Below, piece after piece: positions 11,545-20,810 of a stretch of 64,000 nt of DNA. The notes under the pieces are model-generated. The model was given only the letters and a program-made list of their open reading frames with translations. It was not told the origin of the DNA and did no database searches. The DNA lies in NCBI GenBank assembly GCA_963732905.1, contig CAVTBM010000004.1:682001-746000 (forward strand). Reading direction: 5' to 3'. The position numbers and the translations under genes are program-made. Positions within the stretch are counted from its first letter, which is position 1; each line of letters opens with the position of its first letter. The stretch comes from DASQZK01 sp963732905. Lineage in GTDB: Bacteria; Bacteroidota; Bacteroidia; Bacteroidales; GCA-2748055.

Positions 11545-12693
11545 ATGAAAAAACCTGAGAGCATTTTATTTCTTACTGAAATAGCCTTTTATCCGATGTT
11601 TGGCGGAGAGAAAATGCGAACATATGGATTGCTTAAAATTCTCAGTCAAACTTTTAACCATGTTTATGCAATAACAGGACTTAAGAATACCGAAAAGGAT
11701 GTGAAAAAAATATTTCCAAATGTAACTTTTTACACCTTTGATTATGAAATTTTTTACAATGTACGTGGAATAAGGAAATTTATCAATCCATTCAGGAGGA
11801 ATAAAAGTCTTTGTCGGGCTATTGATAAAGTCATTGAAAAAAACAAAATTGATCTTGCATTTATTGATTATAAATATTATGGTCAGTATATCAAATACCT
11901 AAAAAAATATGATTTAAATGTAATTTATGGAACGCACAATGTTCAATCGCGAATTGCACGACAAAAACCACACTATTCATTTCGTGAGCTTCTGATTGAC
12001 AGACTGTTGTTCATAATATATTATTTCCATGAGAAATTATATTTCAAACATGCTGATCGTCTGTTAGCGGTATCTGAAAAAGATGCCAAATATTACAAAA
12101 AGTATATAGAGAATTCTCGTGTAATTTCTCTGCCAAACTTCATCGATGAAGAGATTTACGTTAGTAATAGAGTACAGAAGGAAGATTACATAGTTATGAC
12201 AGCCAATTTTATTGCCTTTCAAAATGATACAGGAATAAGGTGGTTTATTAAAGAGGTTTGGAATGAAAAGATGGCCAAACGTGTTAAATTGGTACTTGCT
12301 GGTATTGGATCTGAAGAAATCCTTGAAAAAATAAACAAAATTAGTCAAACACATAATATAGTTGCCCTTGGGAAGCAGGAAAGTTTAAAAGAGATTATTC
12401 AAAAGGCTCTATTAGCCATTGTGCCTCTTTTGGACGGGAGTGGTACAAGATTAAAATGCATAGAGGCCATGGCTCTCAAAACGCAGCTTGTGAGCACCAG
12501 CAGAGGTGCTGAAGGAATTGAACATGGAGGAAGCATATTAATTGCTGATGAACCAGGAGAGTTCAAACAAAAGATTTATGATGTATTGGATGGAAGGACA
12601 AATACCACTGTCAAAGCTTTTGAGGTATTTATGGAGAAGTATTCCTTCTCTGCTAATTTAAATATTTTTCATTCTATGCTTCCGCCCTTGTGA
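11545..12693 (+). CDS. GT4-family glycosyltransferase
   Basis: A 382-aa cytoplasmic or peripheral glycosyltransferase of the GT-B fold. The N-terminal half opens with a Rossmann strand and acceptor-side loop (ILFLTEIAFYPMFGGEKMR). The C-terminal half holds the donor-site block around residues 290-325 (VPLLDGSGTRLKCIEAMAL, then TSRGAEGI), typical of GT4 enzymes using nucleotide-activated sugars. It would add one sugar to the lipid-linked repeat unit. ATG 11545 gives a normal N-terminus for the family. It is the first plus-strand gene of an AT-rich block and diverges from the esterase-like gene, so the 11260-11544 gap should hold promoters for both. Donor and linkage cannot be predicted. Confidence 0.88.
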   Translation: MKKPESILFLTEIAFYPMFGGEKMRTYGLLKILSQTFNHVYAITGLKNTEKDVKKIFPNVTFYTFDYEIFYNVRGIRKFINPFRRNKSLCRAIDKVIEKNKIDLAFIDYKYYGQYIKYLKKYDLNVIYGTHNVQSRIARQKPHYSFRELLIDRLLFIIYYFHEKLYFKHADRLLAVSEKDAKYYKKYIENSRVISLPNFIDEEIYVSNRVQKEDYIVMTANFIAFQNDTGIRWFIKEVWNEKMAKRVKLVLAGIGSEEILEKINKISQTHNIVALGKQESLKEIIQKALLAIVPLLDGSGTRLKCIEAMALKTQLVSTSRGAEGIEHGGSILIADEPGEFKQKIYDVLDGRTNTTVKAFEVFMEKYSFSANLNIFHSMLPPL

Positions 12694-12853
12694 TTTTTTA
12701 TGATGATGAGGTGATCTTCAATGCATTCAATTTGCAGGTATGTATTATACAGAGATATTACAGAATATTCTAGTTATCATACTAAGATACTAATCGAATG
12801 AAATATTGAATGAAGTTATTTTTCGTTCAAAAATTATTGAATATAAGATTAAG

Positions 12854-14050
12854 ATGGTTAGAAAAGGAGTTTTTTTACTCATAGTATTAACTTCTATTGA
12901 CTTTTTCACAATAGCAGTATTTCCTGAGAAGATTCAAAAGAGTTTTGAATTTCTGGGAATAGCTTTGGTTCTCTTTTTTTTCATCATATTTTATTTATAT
13001 GATCGAAGTTTTACTATTAAAGAAAATTTTAACACTCCGATACTAATCCTCCTCTTTGGGGTCCTATTAAGCATGTTTGGAGCAATGGGCTTTCATGAGC
13101 AATCATTCTCCCTTACCATATGGGGCGAGCGTTTCATCTTTTTTTACATATTTTACTTTCTTCTGAGCAAGCTAAAGCCAGATCCTGATTTTATCATAAA
13201 AGTTTCACTCATTTTGGGCTTTACTTATAGTATTATTTATTTGGCACAGTATATTATATATCCACATGCGATCGTATCTGCATATATGTTTATGGACAGA
13301 GGAACATTACGAATTTTCATGCCGGGATCAGGTTACCTGGTCTTGGGATATTTTATTTGTCTTTATTACTTTTTCAAAGAATATAAGGTGATATACTTGA
13401 TTTACCTTTTATTGTCTCTTATCATATTTATTTTATTAGGTACAAGACAGGTAATCGCTTCCGTTGGATTAGTTACCATACTCTTTCTCGTTCAAAGTAA
13501 GGTTGTAAAAGGAAAGGCCATACTGATTCCTTTGATGGCGTTATCGATCATACCTTTTTATTTCATATTTCAGGATATCTTCAATTCAATGCTTGATGTC
13601 ACAAGTCATCAGAGTACAAATATTGAAGGTAATATTCGGATGAGAGCTATTAAGTTTTTCCTTTTTGAATTTTTCCCAAATTCTATATCATACATTACTG
13701 GAAATGGGATGTATGGGGGTAATTCATATTTTGCAAGAAAAATACAAAGTTATGCTGATGTTTATGGTTTTTATTTAGCGGATATCGGTTTAATAGGGGA
13801 TTATGTCAAGTTCGGGATGTTCTTTGTTGTGGGAGTTATCATCATCTTTGTTAAAGTATTCAGGACGAAATTGTCAGAGAAATTTATGTTTATAAAATAT
13901 AATTTTTATGTTATCATCCTGACTCTGTTTACCGGAGGCAGCGCATTTGCTGAAGGATCCAATATTGTATTATTAAGTATTTTTCTCTATTTGGTCGACT
14001 ATTATAAGTTTCGTCAAAATAGTGAAAGGATTGAAATTGAAGACAGATGA
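12854..14050 (+). CDS. Wzy-like O-antigen/exopolysaccharide polymerase
   Basis: A very hydrophobic protein of about 398 aa with some ten or more predicted membrane helices, Phe/Ile/Tyr-rich, with a longer non-membrane loop near the middle to late part (SHQSTNIEGNIRMRAIKFF). This layout is that of Wzy/O-antigen-ligase type proteins, which polymerise lipid-linked repeat units on the periplasmic side. The frame opens at a TTG at 12806, but ATG 12854 leads straight into the first helix and is preferred; no clear ribosome site decides it. The neighbouring flippase and transferases support polymerase rather than ligase. Sequence conservation in this family is low, so the call rests on topology and context. 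Confidence 0.75.
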   Translation: MVRKGVFLLIVLTSIDFFTIAVFPEKIQKSFEFLGIALVLFFFIIFYLYDRSFTIKENFNTPILILLFGVLLSMFGAMGFHEQSFSLTIWGERFIFFYIFYFLLSKLKPDPDFIIKVSLILGFTYSIIYLAQYIIYPHAIVSAYMFMDRGTLRIFMPGSGYLVLGYFICLYYFFKEYKVIYLIYLLLSLIIFILLGTRQVIASVGLVTILFLVQSKVVKGKAILIPLMALSIIPFYFIFQDIFNSMLDVTSHQSTNIEGNIRMRAIKFFLFEFFPNSISYITGNGMYGGNSYFARKIQSYADVYGFYLADIGLIGDYVKFGMFFVVGVIIIFVKVFRTKLSEKFMFIKYNFYVIILTLFTGGSAFAEGSNIVLLSIFLYLVDYYKFRQNSERIEIEDR

Positions 14051-14219
14051 TATGAATATCACAAGGAATTGAATATCCAGGGACAGCGCAACGGCATTTT
14101 TTCCAGATGAAGTCAAGGGAGGAACCGGTTTATTTCAACTAAAGGAAATGTTCTATAAGACATCTCTTAATTTCAAAAGATTCGATTTACCGCCAGGAAT
14201 GTCTAATCGTATAATGAGT

Positions 14220-15656
14220 TTAGGTTCTCAGAAAATGTAACTTATATATAATTCCTTTGGCACCATAATATGGTAATTCAGCAATGTATTTTAAGAAATT
14301 CCATTTTAACAGTTTCATTGATAAGCTAACCGAATACCAATTATTAAATGCGAGCTGAATTAAGAATTTTGTCAGAACCAGACCCAAAATACCATAGACA
14401 GGCAGGATATAAAAACCAACCGCAATAATAAGTCCACCTGAAATCAAAGCCGGCCAAAGAAAGGGGATATGGTTTGTAGAGGTATAAATACTGGCGTGGT
14501 AAGAGGAATGGATATCCAAAATTTCCGTAACGCTAATGATTAAAAATATGGTGATGGGGACGAACCGTGTTTGAATGCCTATATGATCGAGTCCCCAGTT
14601 CCCTCCAAGTGCAATAGCAGAAAATCCGGCAACCATTACGAGAAGCCCCAGAAAGATATATTCTGAAGATTTAATTTTCAGATTTTTAAAATCTTTTTTT
14701 GCTGCGAGAGAGTATATTTTAGGAACGTTTGTATAAAAGGGTGCTCTTGCCAGGTTACTGATGAAGCTAACAATTCTCATTGTAAACAAAAAACTGGCCA
14801 TCATTACCGGATCTTTTAATTGTGCAACGACCAGTGAAGTACCGGATGTTATCGCATAAGCACCCCAGGAGATGCCGCCAAGACGCCAGGTTGCACCCCA
14901 TAGAGAATTAAATATCTCTTTATCAAAGTGGCGGATATTACCTATTACGACACCTTGTTTTTTAAACCAACGCAGAACATACCATCTCAAGTAAAAATAA
15001 CGAACGAAAACCTGGAGCATCATATAAATAATGAGATAGACAGGTTTGAGCCTGAAAGAAAGCATCAAAATAAATGCAAGGATTTGAAGAACACCCTGAA
15101 ATACTCCAAATCTTGCTTCAAGACTAATGAATCCCAAACCGCGCATAAATGAACTCCATTTCACAGAACTTATCATGATGGCACAATATGGAATGATCAT
15201 TATATATGCAATCCACAGATCAAGCCGATGATGTCCCAACGACATGATGTTCCATACCATTAGAACCCCTACTGTAGAAAGCATGAGAATAAGAAAACTT
15301 GTCAGGTAATAATAAATCCTAAAGGAGGTCGTCATCAGTACTTTGAGCTTCTCAAGGTTGGGCTCATCTTTTTCAATTTCCATTTTTTCATCATACTCTT
15401 TGCGGGTTTTTGGAATTTTCGTGGCCCCAGCCTGGAAATAGGACACAGCCCTGACCAGGGTAGCGCCAAAACCTGAATCGGCCAGCATGGCAAATCCGGA
15501 AATTGTATTGATAAAAAACCAGAACGACTGTTCAACCGGTGAATAAACCTTTAAAAGCAATGGCAATACAAAAAGTGCACTTCCAAACCGAACAAACACG
15601 GATGCCCATGACATCAGGGTTGGGCTATCAAATATTTTCTTGATTAGATTAATCAT
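14220..15656 (-). CDS. Wzx-like oligosaccharide flippase (MATE/MOP superfamily)
   Basis: A 478-aa integral membrane protein with about 12-14 helices. The start (SWASVFVRFGSALFVLPLLL) and the conserved early region (DSGFGATLVRAVSYF) fit the polysaccharide-transporter branch of the MOP exporters that moves lipid-linked repeat units across the inner membrane. A charged loop at about residues 76-108 (rich in K, E and D) between early helices is longer than usual. It is convergent with the Wzy-like gene and would complete the Wzx/Wzy pair. Starts at ATG 15656. Confidence 0.85.
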   Translation of the reverse strand: MINLIKKIFDSPTLMSWASVFVRFGSALFVLPLLLKVYSPVEQSFWFFINTISGFAMLADSGFGATLVRAVSYFQAGATKIPKTRKEYDEKMEIEKDEPNLEKLKVLMTTSFRIYYYLTSFLILMLSTVGVLMVWNIMSLGHHRLDLWIAYIMIIPYCAIMISSVKWSSFMRGLGFISLEARFGVFQGVLQILAFILMLSFRLKPVYLIIYMMLQVFVRYFYLRWYVLRWFKKQGVVIGNIRHFDKEIFNSLWGATWRLGGISWGAYAITSGTSLVVAQLKDPVMMASFLFTMRIVSFISNLARAPFYTNVPKIYSLAAKKDFKNLKIKSSEYIFLGLLVMVAGFSAIALGGNWGLDHIGIQTRFVPITIFLIISVTEILDIHSSYHASIYTSTNHIPFLWPALISGGLIIAVGFYILPVYGILGLVLTKFLIQLAFNNWYSVSLSMKLLKWNFLKYIAELPYYGAKGIIYKLHFLRT

Positions 15657-15884
15657 GTTCCAGACTAAAGAAAGGGTTTGGTTGTTGAATGGTTTTTCTC
15701 ACAGTATGCAGGTATGTAAAACACAACCCTGGTTCAAAATGTTTAAGTACAAATGTAACGGTTCTTTAATAACGCAGAATAAAAATTTTACATAAGATCA
15801 TAAAGCATTCGTCAATGGGTGATTTCTTAAAAGGGAAAGTTAGAAAAAGAGTTGTACTTTTATCCCTGTTATAAAGAATATACT

Positions 15885-16796
15885 ATGGTAGAACGATTAA
15901 CTATTGCGCTTCCCGTTTATAAACGTACGGATTATATCAGGCAAGCCCTTGAAAGCGCCATCAACCAAACGGTTAAATGCAGCGTTTTATTGATTGACAA
16001 TAATTCGCCTCATTATGAATTCAAGGAAATTCTGGACAGCTATAATTATCCTCATGCCAAATATGTCCGGACAGACGAAACCGTGCCTCAGGATGAGAAT
16101 TTTAATAATTGTTTCAGGCATGCAGATACCCCCTGGGTAACCATCCTTCATGATGATGATATCCTTCACTGCCAGTTTTCGGAATTTACCGGGAAGATCC
16201 TGGATGCTTTTGGAGATAAGGCCGGTGGAATTGTGTATAAAAACTATGTCAGCGATCAGGTTTGGGAAGATCTGAACACGCATATCGAACTAACGGAGGA
16301 TATTCGCTTTGTTAAGGAAGCATTCTTTTATTTTGCCCAGCTTACGCCATTCCCAGGTGTGGTTCTTAAAAATGACACAGCCCTGAAACTTAAGGGCTTT
16401 AAAAGTGAATTGCATCCCATTGCTGATTTCGATTTCTGGTATCGCTACAGTACTACTGAGAGGATGCTCATGGTAAACCAGATGATGGCATTTTACCGCA
16501 TTTCTCCCACTCAGTCAACGAATCACCTTATCGACGCAATGATCAATAATATCTACTCATATCGTCTGCGATTGATTGAAAACGGGAATCATAACAATTT
16601 TCTTTCAAAACTGACCCTTGAAGCAAGCAGGATTAACAATATTGACTTCTTCAGAAAGACCTATCCTAATATTCAGTTGCCTGAGAAGATTACCAATGAG
16701 GATAAAATGATCAGGGCTGAAAAGCTCCTAAAGAACAGGGTAATACGGAAAATTGTAAGAGCATACCAGCGGTCTGTTTCTTTTGGTAAACCCTGA
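15885..16796 (+). CDS. GT2-family glycosyltransferase
   Basis: A GT-A fold inverting glycosyltransferase of 303 aa. The N-terminus (LTIALPVYKRTDYIRQALES) and the metal-binding DXD-like site (HDDDI, about residue 90) are typical of GT2. Residues WYRYS in the later part resemble the acceptor-site region. The frame extends upstream to a TTG at 15852, but ATG 15885 gives the standard family start. It is divergent from the flippase gene. It probably transfers one sugar to the growing repeat unit; donor unknown. Confidence 0.88.
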   Translation: MVERLTIALPVYKRTDYIRQALESAINQTVKCSVLLIDNNSPHYEFKEILDSYNYPHAKYVRTDETVPQDENFNNCFRHADTPWVTILHDDDILHCQFSEFTGKILDAFGDKAGGIVYKNYVSDQVWEDLNTHIELTEDIRFVKEAFFYFAQLTPFPGVVLKNDTALKLKGFKSELHPIADFDFWYRYSTTERMLMVNQMMAFYRISPTQSTNHLIDAMINNIYSYRLRLIENGNHNNFLSKLTLEASRINNIDFFRKTYPNIQLPEKITNEDKMIRAEKLLKNRVIRKIVRAYQRSVSFGKP

Positions 16797-17271
16797 CCGA
16801 AGCCGGATTAACAACCTTTTATACCTTTCTGCAGGCAGGTATTTCCGGGTTTCATCCTTACAAAATTTGTTATCAGTGATCGGATGGAACTCACAAGTAA
16901 CTTTTACTGTTTCTGGTGTGTTTAGCTTTGATGAGCTTGTAAGCTTGGTTGCGGTTTCGAAACGTTTGGGTTTCATCAAATTCTGATATAACAAGTGCTT
17001 CAATTGGAAACAGACAGCCTTTATTTCTGTCTATTTCAGGACGAAAGCTACAAACCAGAATTTTGTGTCAGGCATTCAGCAACTAGTTGTGCCTCAGCTA
17101 CCATTGTCACCGTCCTTTCTAATTTACAATTCGAAAGAGACGACATTCAAAAAATATTGATTATCGAGGAGTAAAAAAAGATAGCTCAATAATGACGATT
17201 ATTATGTGGTTCCAATAAAGAAGGGCCTTCCGTCAGAAAACAATATTTCTCCCGGGATCCATTTTATTCCT
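16797..17271. other. 475-base gap without a convincing gene
   Basis: Short frames on both strands overlap the end of the GT2 gene but show no family motif, start signal or sensible composition. No clear terminator or repeat was seen. It lies between convergent genes, so it needs no promoter. Confidence 0.5.
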
Positions 17272-18441
17272 TTATTGCTTCTGATTCATTAATATTTCTA
17301 CGATCCGATCTGCAGTATGACCATCCCACAGCTCTGGTCGGTCTGGTTTTCTTTCTTGTTTCAGAGTATAGTGATATTCTTTTTTGATGAGGTCGATATT
17401 ATTTCCAACAAGTACACTGGCTCCACCATGTTCTCTTAATGTAACCGGTCGTTCTGTGTTGCTGCGCAAGGTAAGACATGGAGTTCCCAGTACGGTGCAT
17501 TCTTCCTGTAAACCGCCACTGTCAGTCAGCATAATCTTCGCTCCAATATTTAATTTGAGCATTTCGTGATAATTGATTGGTTCAAGCAGATACATATTTG
17601 GAGTGTTTACCAGCTTTTGCCACAATCCAAAATCTTCAGCATTTTTTCTGGTTCTCGGATGAATCGGCCAGAACAATAACATATCCTTACAAACTTCATC
17701 AGTCAGGAAATGAATTATTGACTCCAGTATTTCTTTTTTATCAGCATTTGACGGACGATGAATTGTAATGACTCCGTAAGGAAACTTCGAAAGCTGTCGT
17801 GCAAGCTCCGAAATGTTAGGTCTAAAGGGAGATATACTATTGGAAGATACGATATTGTTAATTTTTAGTTGTCTGGCTTTTTCAAGATTCTGTTCTAGTG
17901 TATCAATCATAATATTACCTACAAACTTGATTTTATTATCAGGAACTCCCTCTTTTCTGAGGTTTTCTCCTGAAAATCTATCCGGGGTAAAGAGCAGATC
18001 CGAAAGACGGTCGGTAACCAGACGATTAATTTCTTCGGGCATTTGTAAATCACCAGACCTCAACCCAGCTTCAATATGGCAACATTTGACATGTTCTTTT
18101 TTTGCCGTTACGGAGCACGCCAGAGTGGCATTAACATCTCCAACAACAACAACCCAGTCTGGTTTTTCTTTTCTAAGTACTTTTTCAAATTCAATCATTG
18201 TTTGTCCAACCTGTTCCGCATGAGAACCTGACCCTATTTCAAGGTTAATATCAGGATCAGGTATGTCCAAAGTCTTGAAAAATGCCTCTGACATCCTTAC
18301 ATCATAATGTTGACCTGTATGAACGAGAATATGATCAATTGAAGAATTATATTTGCTGTTATAGTTTTCAATAGCTTTTATAAAAGGAGCAATTTTCATA
18401 AAATTCGGGCGAGCACCAACCACGGAGATAATTTTTTTCAT
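17272..18441 (-). CDS. wecB: UDP-N-acetylglucosamine 2-epimerase, non-hydrolysing
   Basis: About 389 aa. It interconverts UDP-GlcNAc and UDP-ManNAc in the cytoplasm, supplying ManNAc or its acid for polysaccharide. Seen: VVGARPNFMKIAPF at the N-terminus, GDVNATLA and HIEAGLRS in the first domain, TIHRPSNAD in the hinge region, and the UDP-binding TDSGGLQEE plus LRSNTERP near the C-terminus. These are the signature blocks of the family and the length is normal. The frame is open to 18504, but ATG 18441 (MKKIISVVGARPNF) is the family start. It stands alone on the minus strand, divergent from the lyase-like gene at 18840. Confidence 0.93.
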   Translation of the reverse strand: MKKIISVVGARPNFMKIAPFIKAIENYNSKYNSSIDHILVHTGQHYDVRMSEAFFKTLDIPDPDINLEIGSGSHAEQVGQTMIEFEKVLRKEKPDWVVVVGDVNATLACSVTAKKEHVKCCHIEAGLRSGDLQMPEEINRLVTDRLSDLLFTPDRFSGENLRKEGVPDNKIKFVGNIMIDTLEQNLEKARQLKINNIVSSNSISPFRPNISELARQLSKFPYGVITIHRPSNADKKEILESIIHFLTDEVCKDMLLFWPIHPRTRKNAEDFGLWQKLVNTPNMYLLEPINYHEMLKLNIGAKIMLTDSGGLQEECTVLGTPCLTLRSNTERPVTLREHGGASVLVGNNIDLIKKEYHYTLKQERKPDRPELWDGHTADRIVEILMNQKQ

Positions 18442-18839
18442 ACGAAAATGTTTTAAAGTCAAAAACAATGTTTGTTGTAAGAAAAGTTTTTTTATTGAAC
18501 TCAAAAAAGTGATGTAAGCGCATTTAAAAATAGATATTCAAACTTGGTTATTTATTCCTCAAAGATAATGACAAAAAACTTAGTCGCATTTTAATATACT
18601 GTAATTATACTAATCTCTGCTTTTGACTGTCCAAATTGCAAATAGCAGTGATATATTGACAATATATACCTCGTATGGCATTATTTACTTGAAATAGCAC
18701 ATTAGTCTAAAATATTAATTTACAAATCATTGCATGTTTAATTTAAATCAAATATTTAAGTGATTCAATTCTGCTGTCTTCCTGTTCTTTCTATTTATCA
18801 AAAAATTCCGTTCTTTTATATTAAATATATCATGTAAAA
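18442..18839. other. AT-rich divergent intergenic region (398 bases)
   Basis: This lies between the start codons of the epimerase (minus) and a lyase-like gene (plus) and must carry both promoters. It is strongly A/T-rich, with no clear TAnnTTTG box at a usual distance, no gene-like frame and no long inverted repeat. The 16-bp motif found before two paralogues is absent. Confidence 0.5.
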
Positions 18840-20603
18840 ATGAAGGTATTGCTATTTTCCCTTTTCTGTTTCGTTTCTTTACAGGGTCACACACAGAATT
18901 CCATCTTCAACATCATTTTTAAGCAGGATTTTGAGAACGACACTCCGGGGTTATATAATTACAATGAGTGGAAGGTGGATTGGAACAATCCGAGTTATTC
19001 AAATGGTCTGGACAAGACCTACATTTTAAGAACCAGTGATGGCAATAAGGTCATGCAATGGACTTACCCCAAGGGTAGCGTGGGTCCCACCGAAGGAGGT
19101 GGTCAGTTCAATCCACCAAATAATGCCAATGCTGATGAAGTTTATATGTCTTACAATATTAAATTCAAGCCCGGTTTTGACTGGGTCTTAGGCGGGAAAT
19201 TGCCCGGATTGATGGGTGATCCGGATAATTACACTGCAGGAATTAATAATCCGCTATGGACCGATGGGTTTCAGAATGGTTTGATGTGGGGACATGGTTA
19301 TAATCGTCAGGACGACCTCGGGGCTATTTATTTCTATACCTATCATCAGGATATGCCAGGTTTGTTTGGTGAAAGTTTCCGTTGGGGAAACTTTAAATTT
19401 GAAACAGATCCTGAAAGATGGTATAATATAACTATCCGAATGGTTATGAACACCATTAAATCTGATGGCAGCGGTGGAAACTACGATGGAATAATGGAAG
19501 GATTTGTAGATGGGAAATTGGAAGTATCAATCACAGGTATGCGCTTCAGGAACGTTTCGACGGTTCATATAAACAAAATGAAAATTTATAGTTTTTTCGG
19601 AGGATCAGGACCCCAGTATGGTGCTGCACGAAATGAATGGGCGGAACTTGATGATGTTTACCTGTTTACTTATAGAAAAAATGTGGACGTACCAAGAGGT
19701 ACTGTGCCGAGTACCAAAGGTAGAAAGCTGGAGCTTCCAAATTTGAAATATGCAACAGATATCATTGACGCATCTGCACCGGAAGTGCCGACTTTGATAA
19801 CAGTTAAGGGAAAAACCGTAAACAGTATCCGGTTATCCTGGAATTCATCATCAGATAACAGGGCTGTCAGTGGATACCATATTTATCTGAACGATTCATT
19901 ATTGAACTCGTCAAAGGATACTGAATATACAATAAGAGATCTTGATTCTGCTACGGTCTATACTATTTCAGTTTCGGCTTACGATGGTTCCGGGAATCAG
20001 AGTTCACAATCAAAGGAAATTAAAGTGAGTACTTTGGGCCGGGATAATGTTCCACCTTCGGTTCCAACCAATATGAAAGTTATTGACATAAATGATAATC
20101 AGATCATATTGACATGGTCCCCTTCAGTAGATAACACTGAGGTTTCAGGGTACCACATATATGTAAATGATGTTGAACTTGGGTCTACAAGCATTTCGAG
20201 ATATACGGTTAAACGACTTAAACCAGGGACCAGCTATCATTTTTCTGTTTCCGCATTTGATGCTTCATCTAATGAGAGTTCAAAGTCCCCCTCCATTACA
20301 TTTGAAACCCTTGGCCCCGATTTAATTGCACCTTCTGTTCCAACCGGACTAAGAGTTGTAGAAAAATCGGATACTTATATTACATTGACATGGAAAGCCT
20401 CTCAAGACAACATAAAAACCTTAGGGTATGTTATTTTTGTTAATGGTGATTATCGGGGAACAGTGGGAGATACACTTTATTCCATAAGAGGCTTGAGACC
20501 TGGGACTGATTATAATTTCTCTGTTGCAGCATATGATGCCGGCGGGAATAAAAGTGAGTTATCTGAATCAATTTCCGCAAGTACTAAAAATCCAAGTCAT
20601 TAA
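18840..20603 (+). CDS. Polysaccharide-lyase-14-like protein with three FN3 domains, no T9SS tail (copy B)
   Basis: 587 aa and the only one of four paralogues with an unbroken lyase-like domain. A signal peptide (MKVLLFSLFCFVSLQGHTQ) is followed by a PL14-type jelly roll at about residues 22-275 (GGKLPGLMGDP, LMWGHGY, RWYNITIRMVMN, FFGGSG). Three FN3 domains follow (about 310-585), each with SGYHIY or similar and YDASSNES-type ends. The protein then stops: no LamG and no T9SS sorting domain, unlike the paralogues. It should be secreted to the periplasm or beyond by another route. Family members with this fold cleave uronic-acid polymers; the true substrate and even activity are unproven. Its place among wzx/wzy genes suggests action on the cell's own polymer. 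Confidence 0.75.
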   Translation: MKVLLFSLFCFVSLQGHTQNSIFNIIFKQDFENDTPGLYNYNEWKVDWNNPSYSNGLDKTYILRTSDGNKVMQWTYPKGSVGPTEGGGQFNPPNNANADEVYMSYNIKFKPGFDWVLGGKLPGLMGDPDNYTAGINNPLWTDGFQNGLMWGHGYNRQDDLGAIYFYTYHQDMPGLFGESFRWGNFKFETDPERWYNITIRMVMNTIKSDGSGGNYDGIMEGFVDGKLEVSITGMRFRNVSTVHINKMKIYSFFGGSGPQYGAARNEWAELDDVYLFTYRKNVDVPRGTVPSTKGRKLELPNLKYATDIIDASAPEVPTLITVKGKTVNSIRLSWNSSSDNRAVSGYHIYLNDSLLNSSKDTEYTIRDLDSATVYTISVSAYDGSGNQSSQSKEIKVSTLGRDNVPPSVPTNMKVIDINDNQIILTWSPSVDNTEVSGYHIYVNDVELGSTSISRYTVKRLKPGTSYHFSVSAFDASSNESSKSPSITFETLGPDLIAPSVPTGLRVVEKSDTYITLTWKASQDNIKTLGYVIFVNGDYRGTVGDTLYSIRGLRPGTDYNFSVAAYDAGGNKSELSESISASTKNPSH

Positions 20604-20810
20604 TGGACTATTTTTAACTCATATAAGATCATTGTATGTTCCTATTTTCGTGTAAGATACTTTTTTTTATTCTATAAATGTAAGCCGCCAGCAGTATTGA
20701 GAGATTGCAGATTTACCTTTTAAATTGTTATATACATTGACAGAATCCTTTGATCGATTAATGGATTTACCCGGAGTAGTAGGTAATAATTTGCAACATC
20801 TTAATTAAAC

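Noticed and set aside
16728..17003. 91-aa minus-strand frame overlapping the end of the GT2 gene
   Set aside because: It overlaps a well-supported gene, has no ribosome site or family motif, and its composition looks random.
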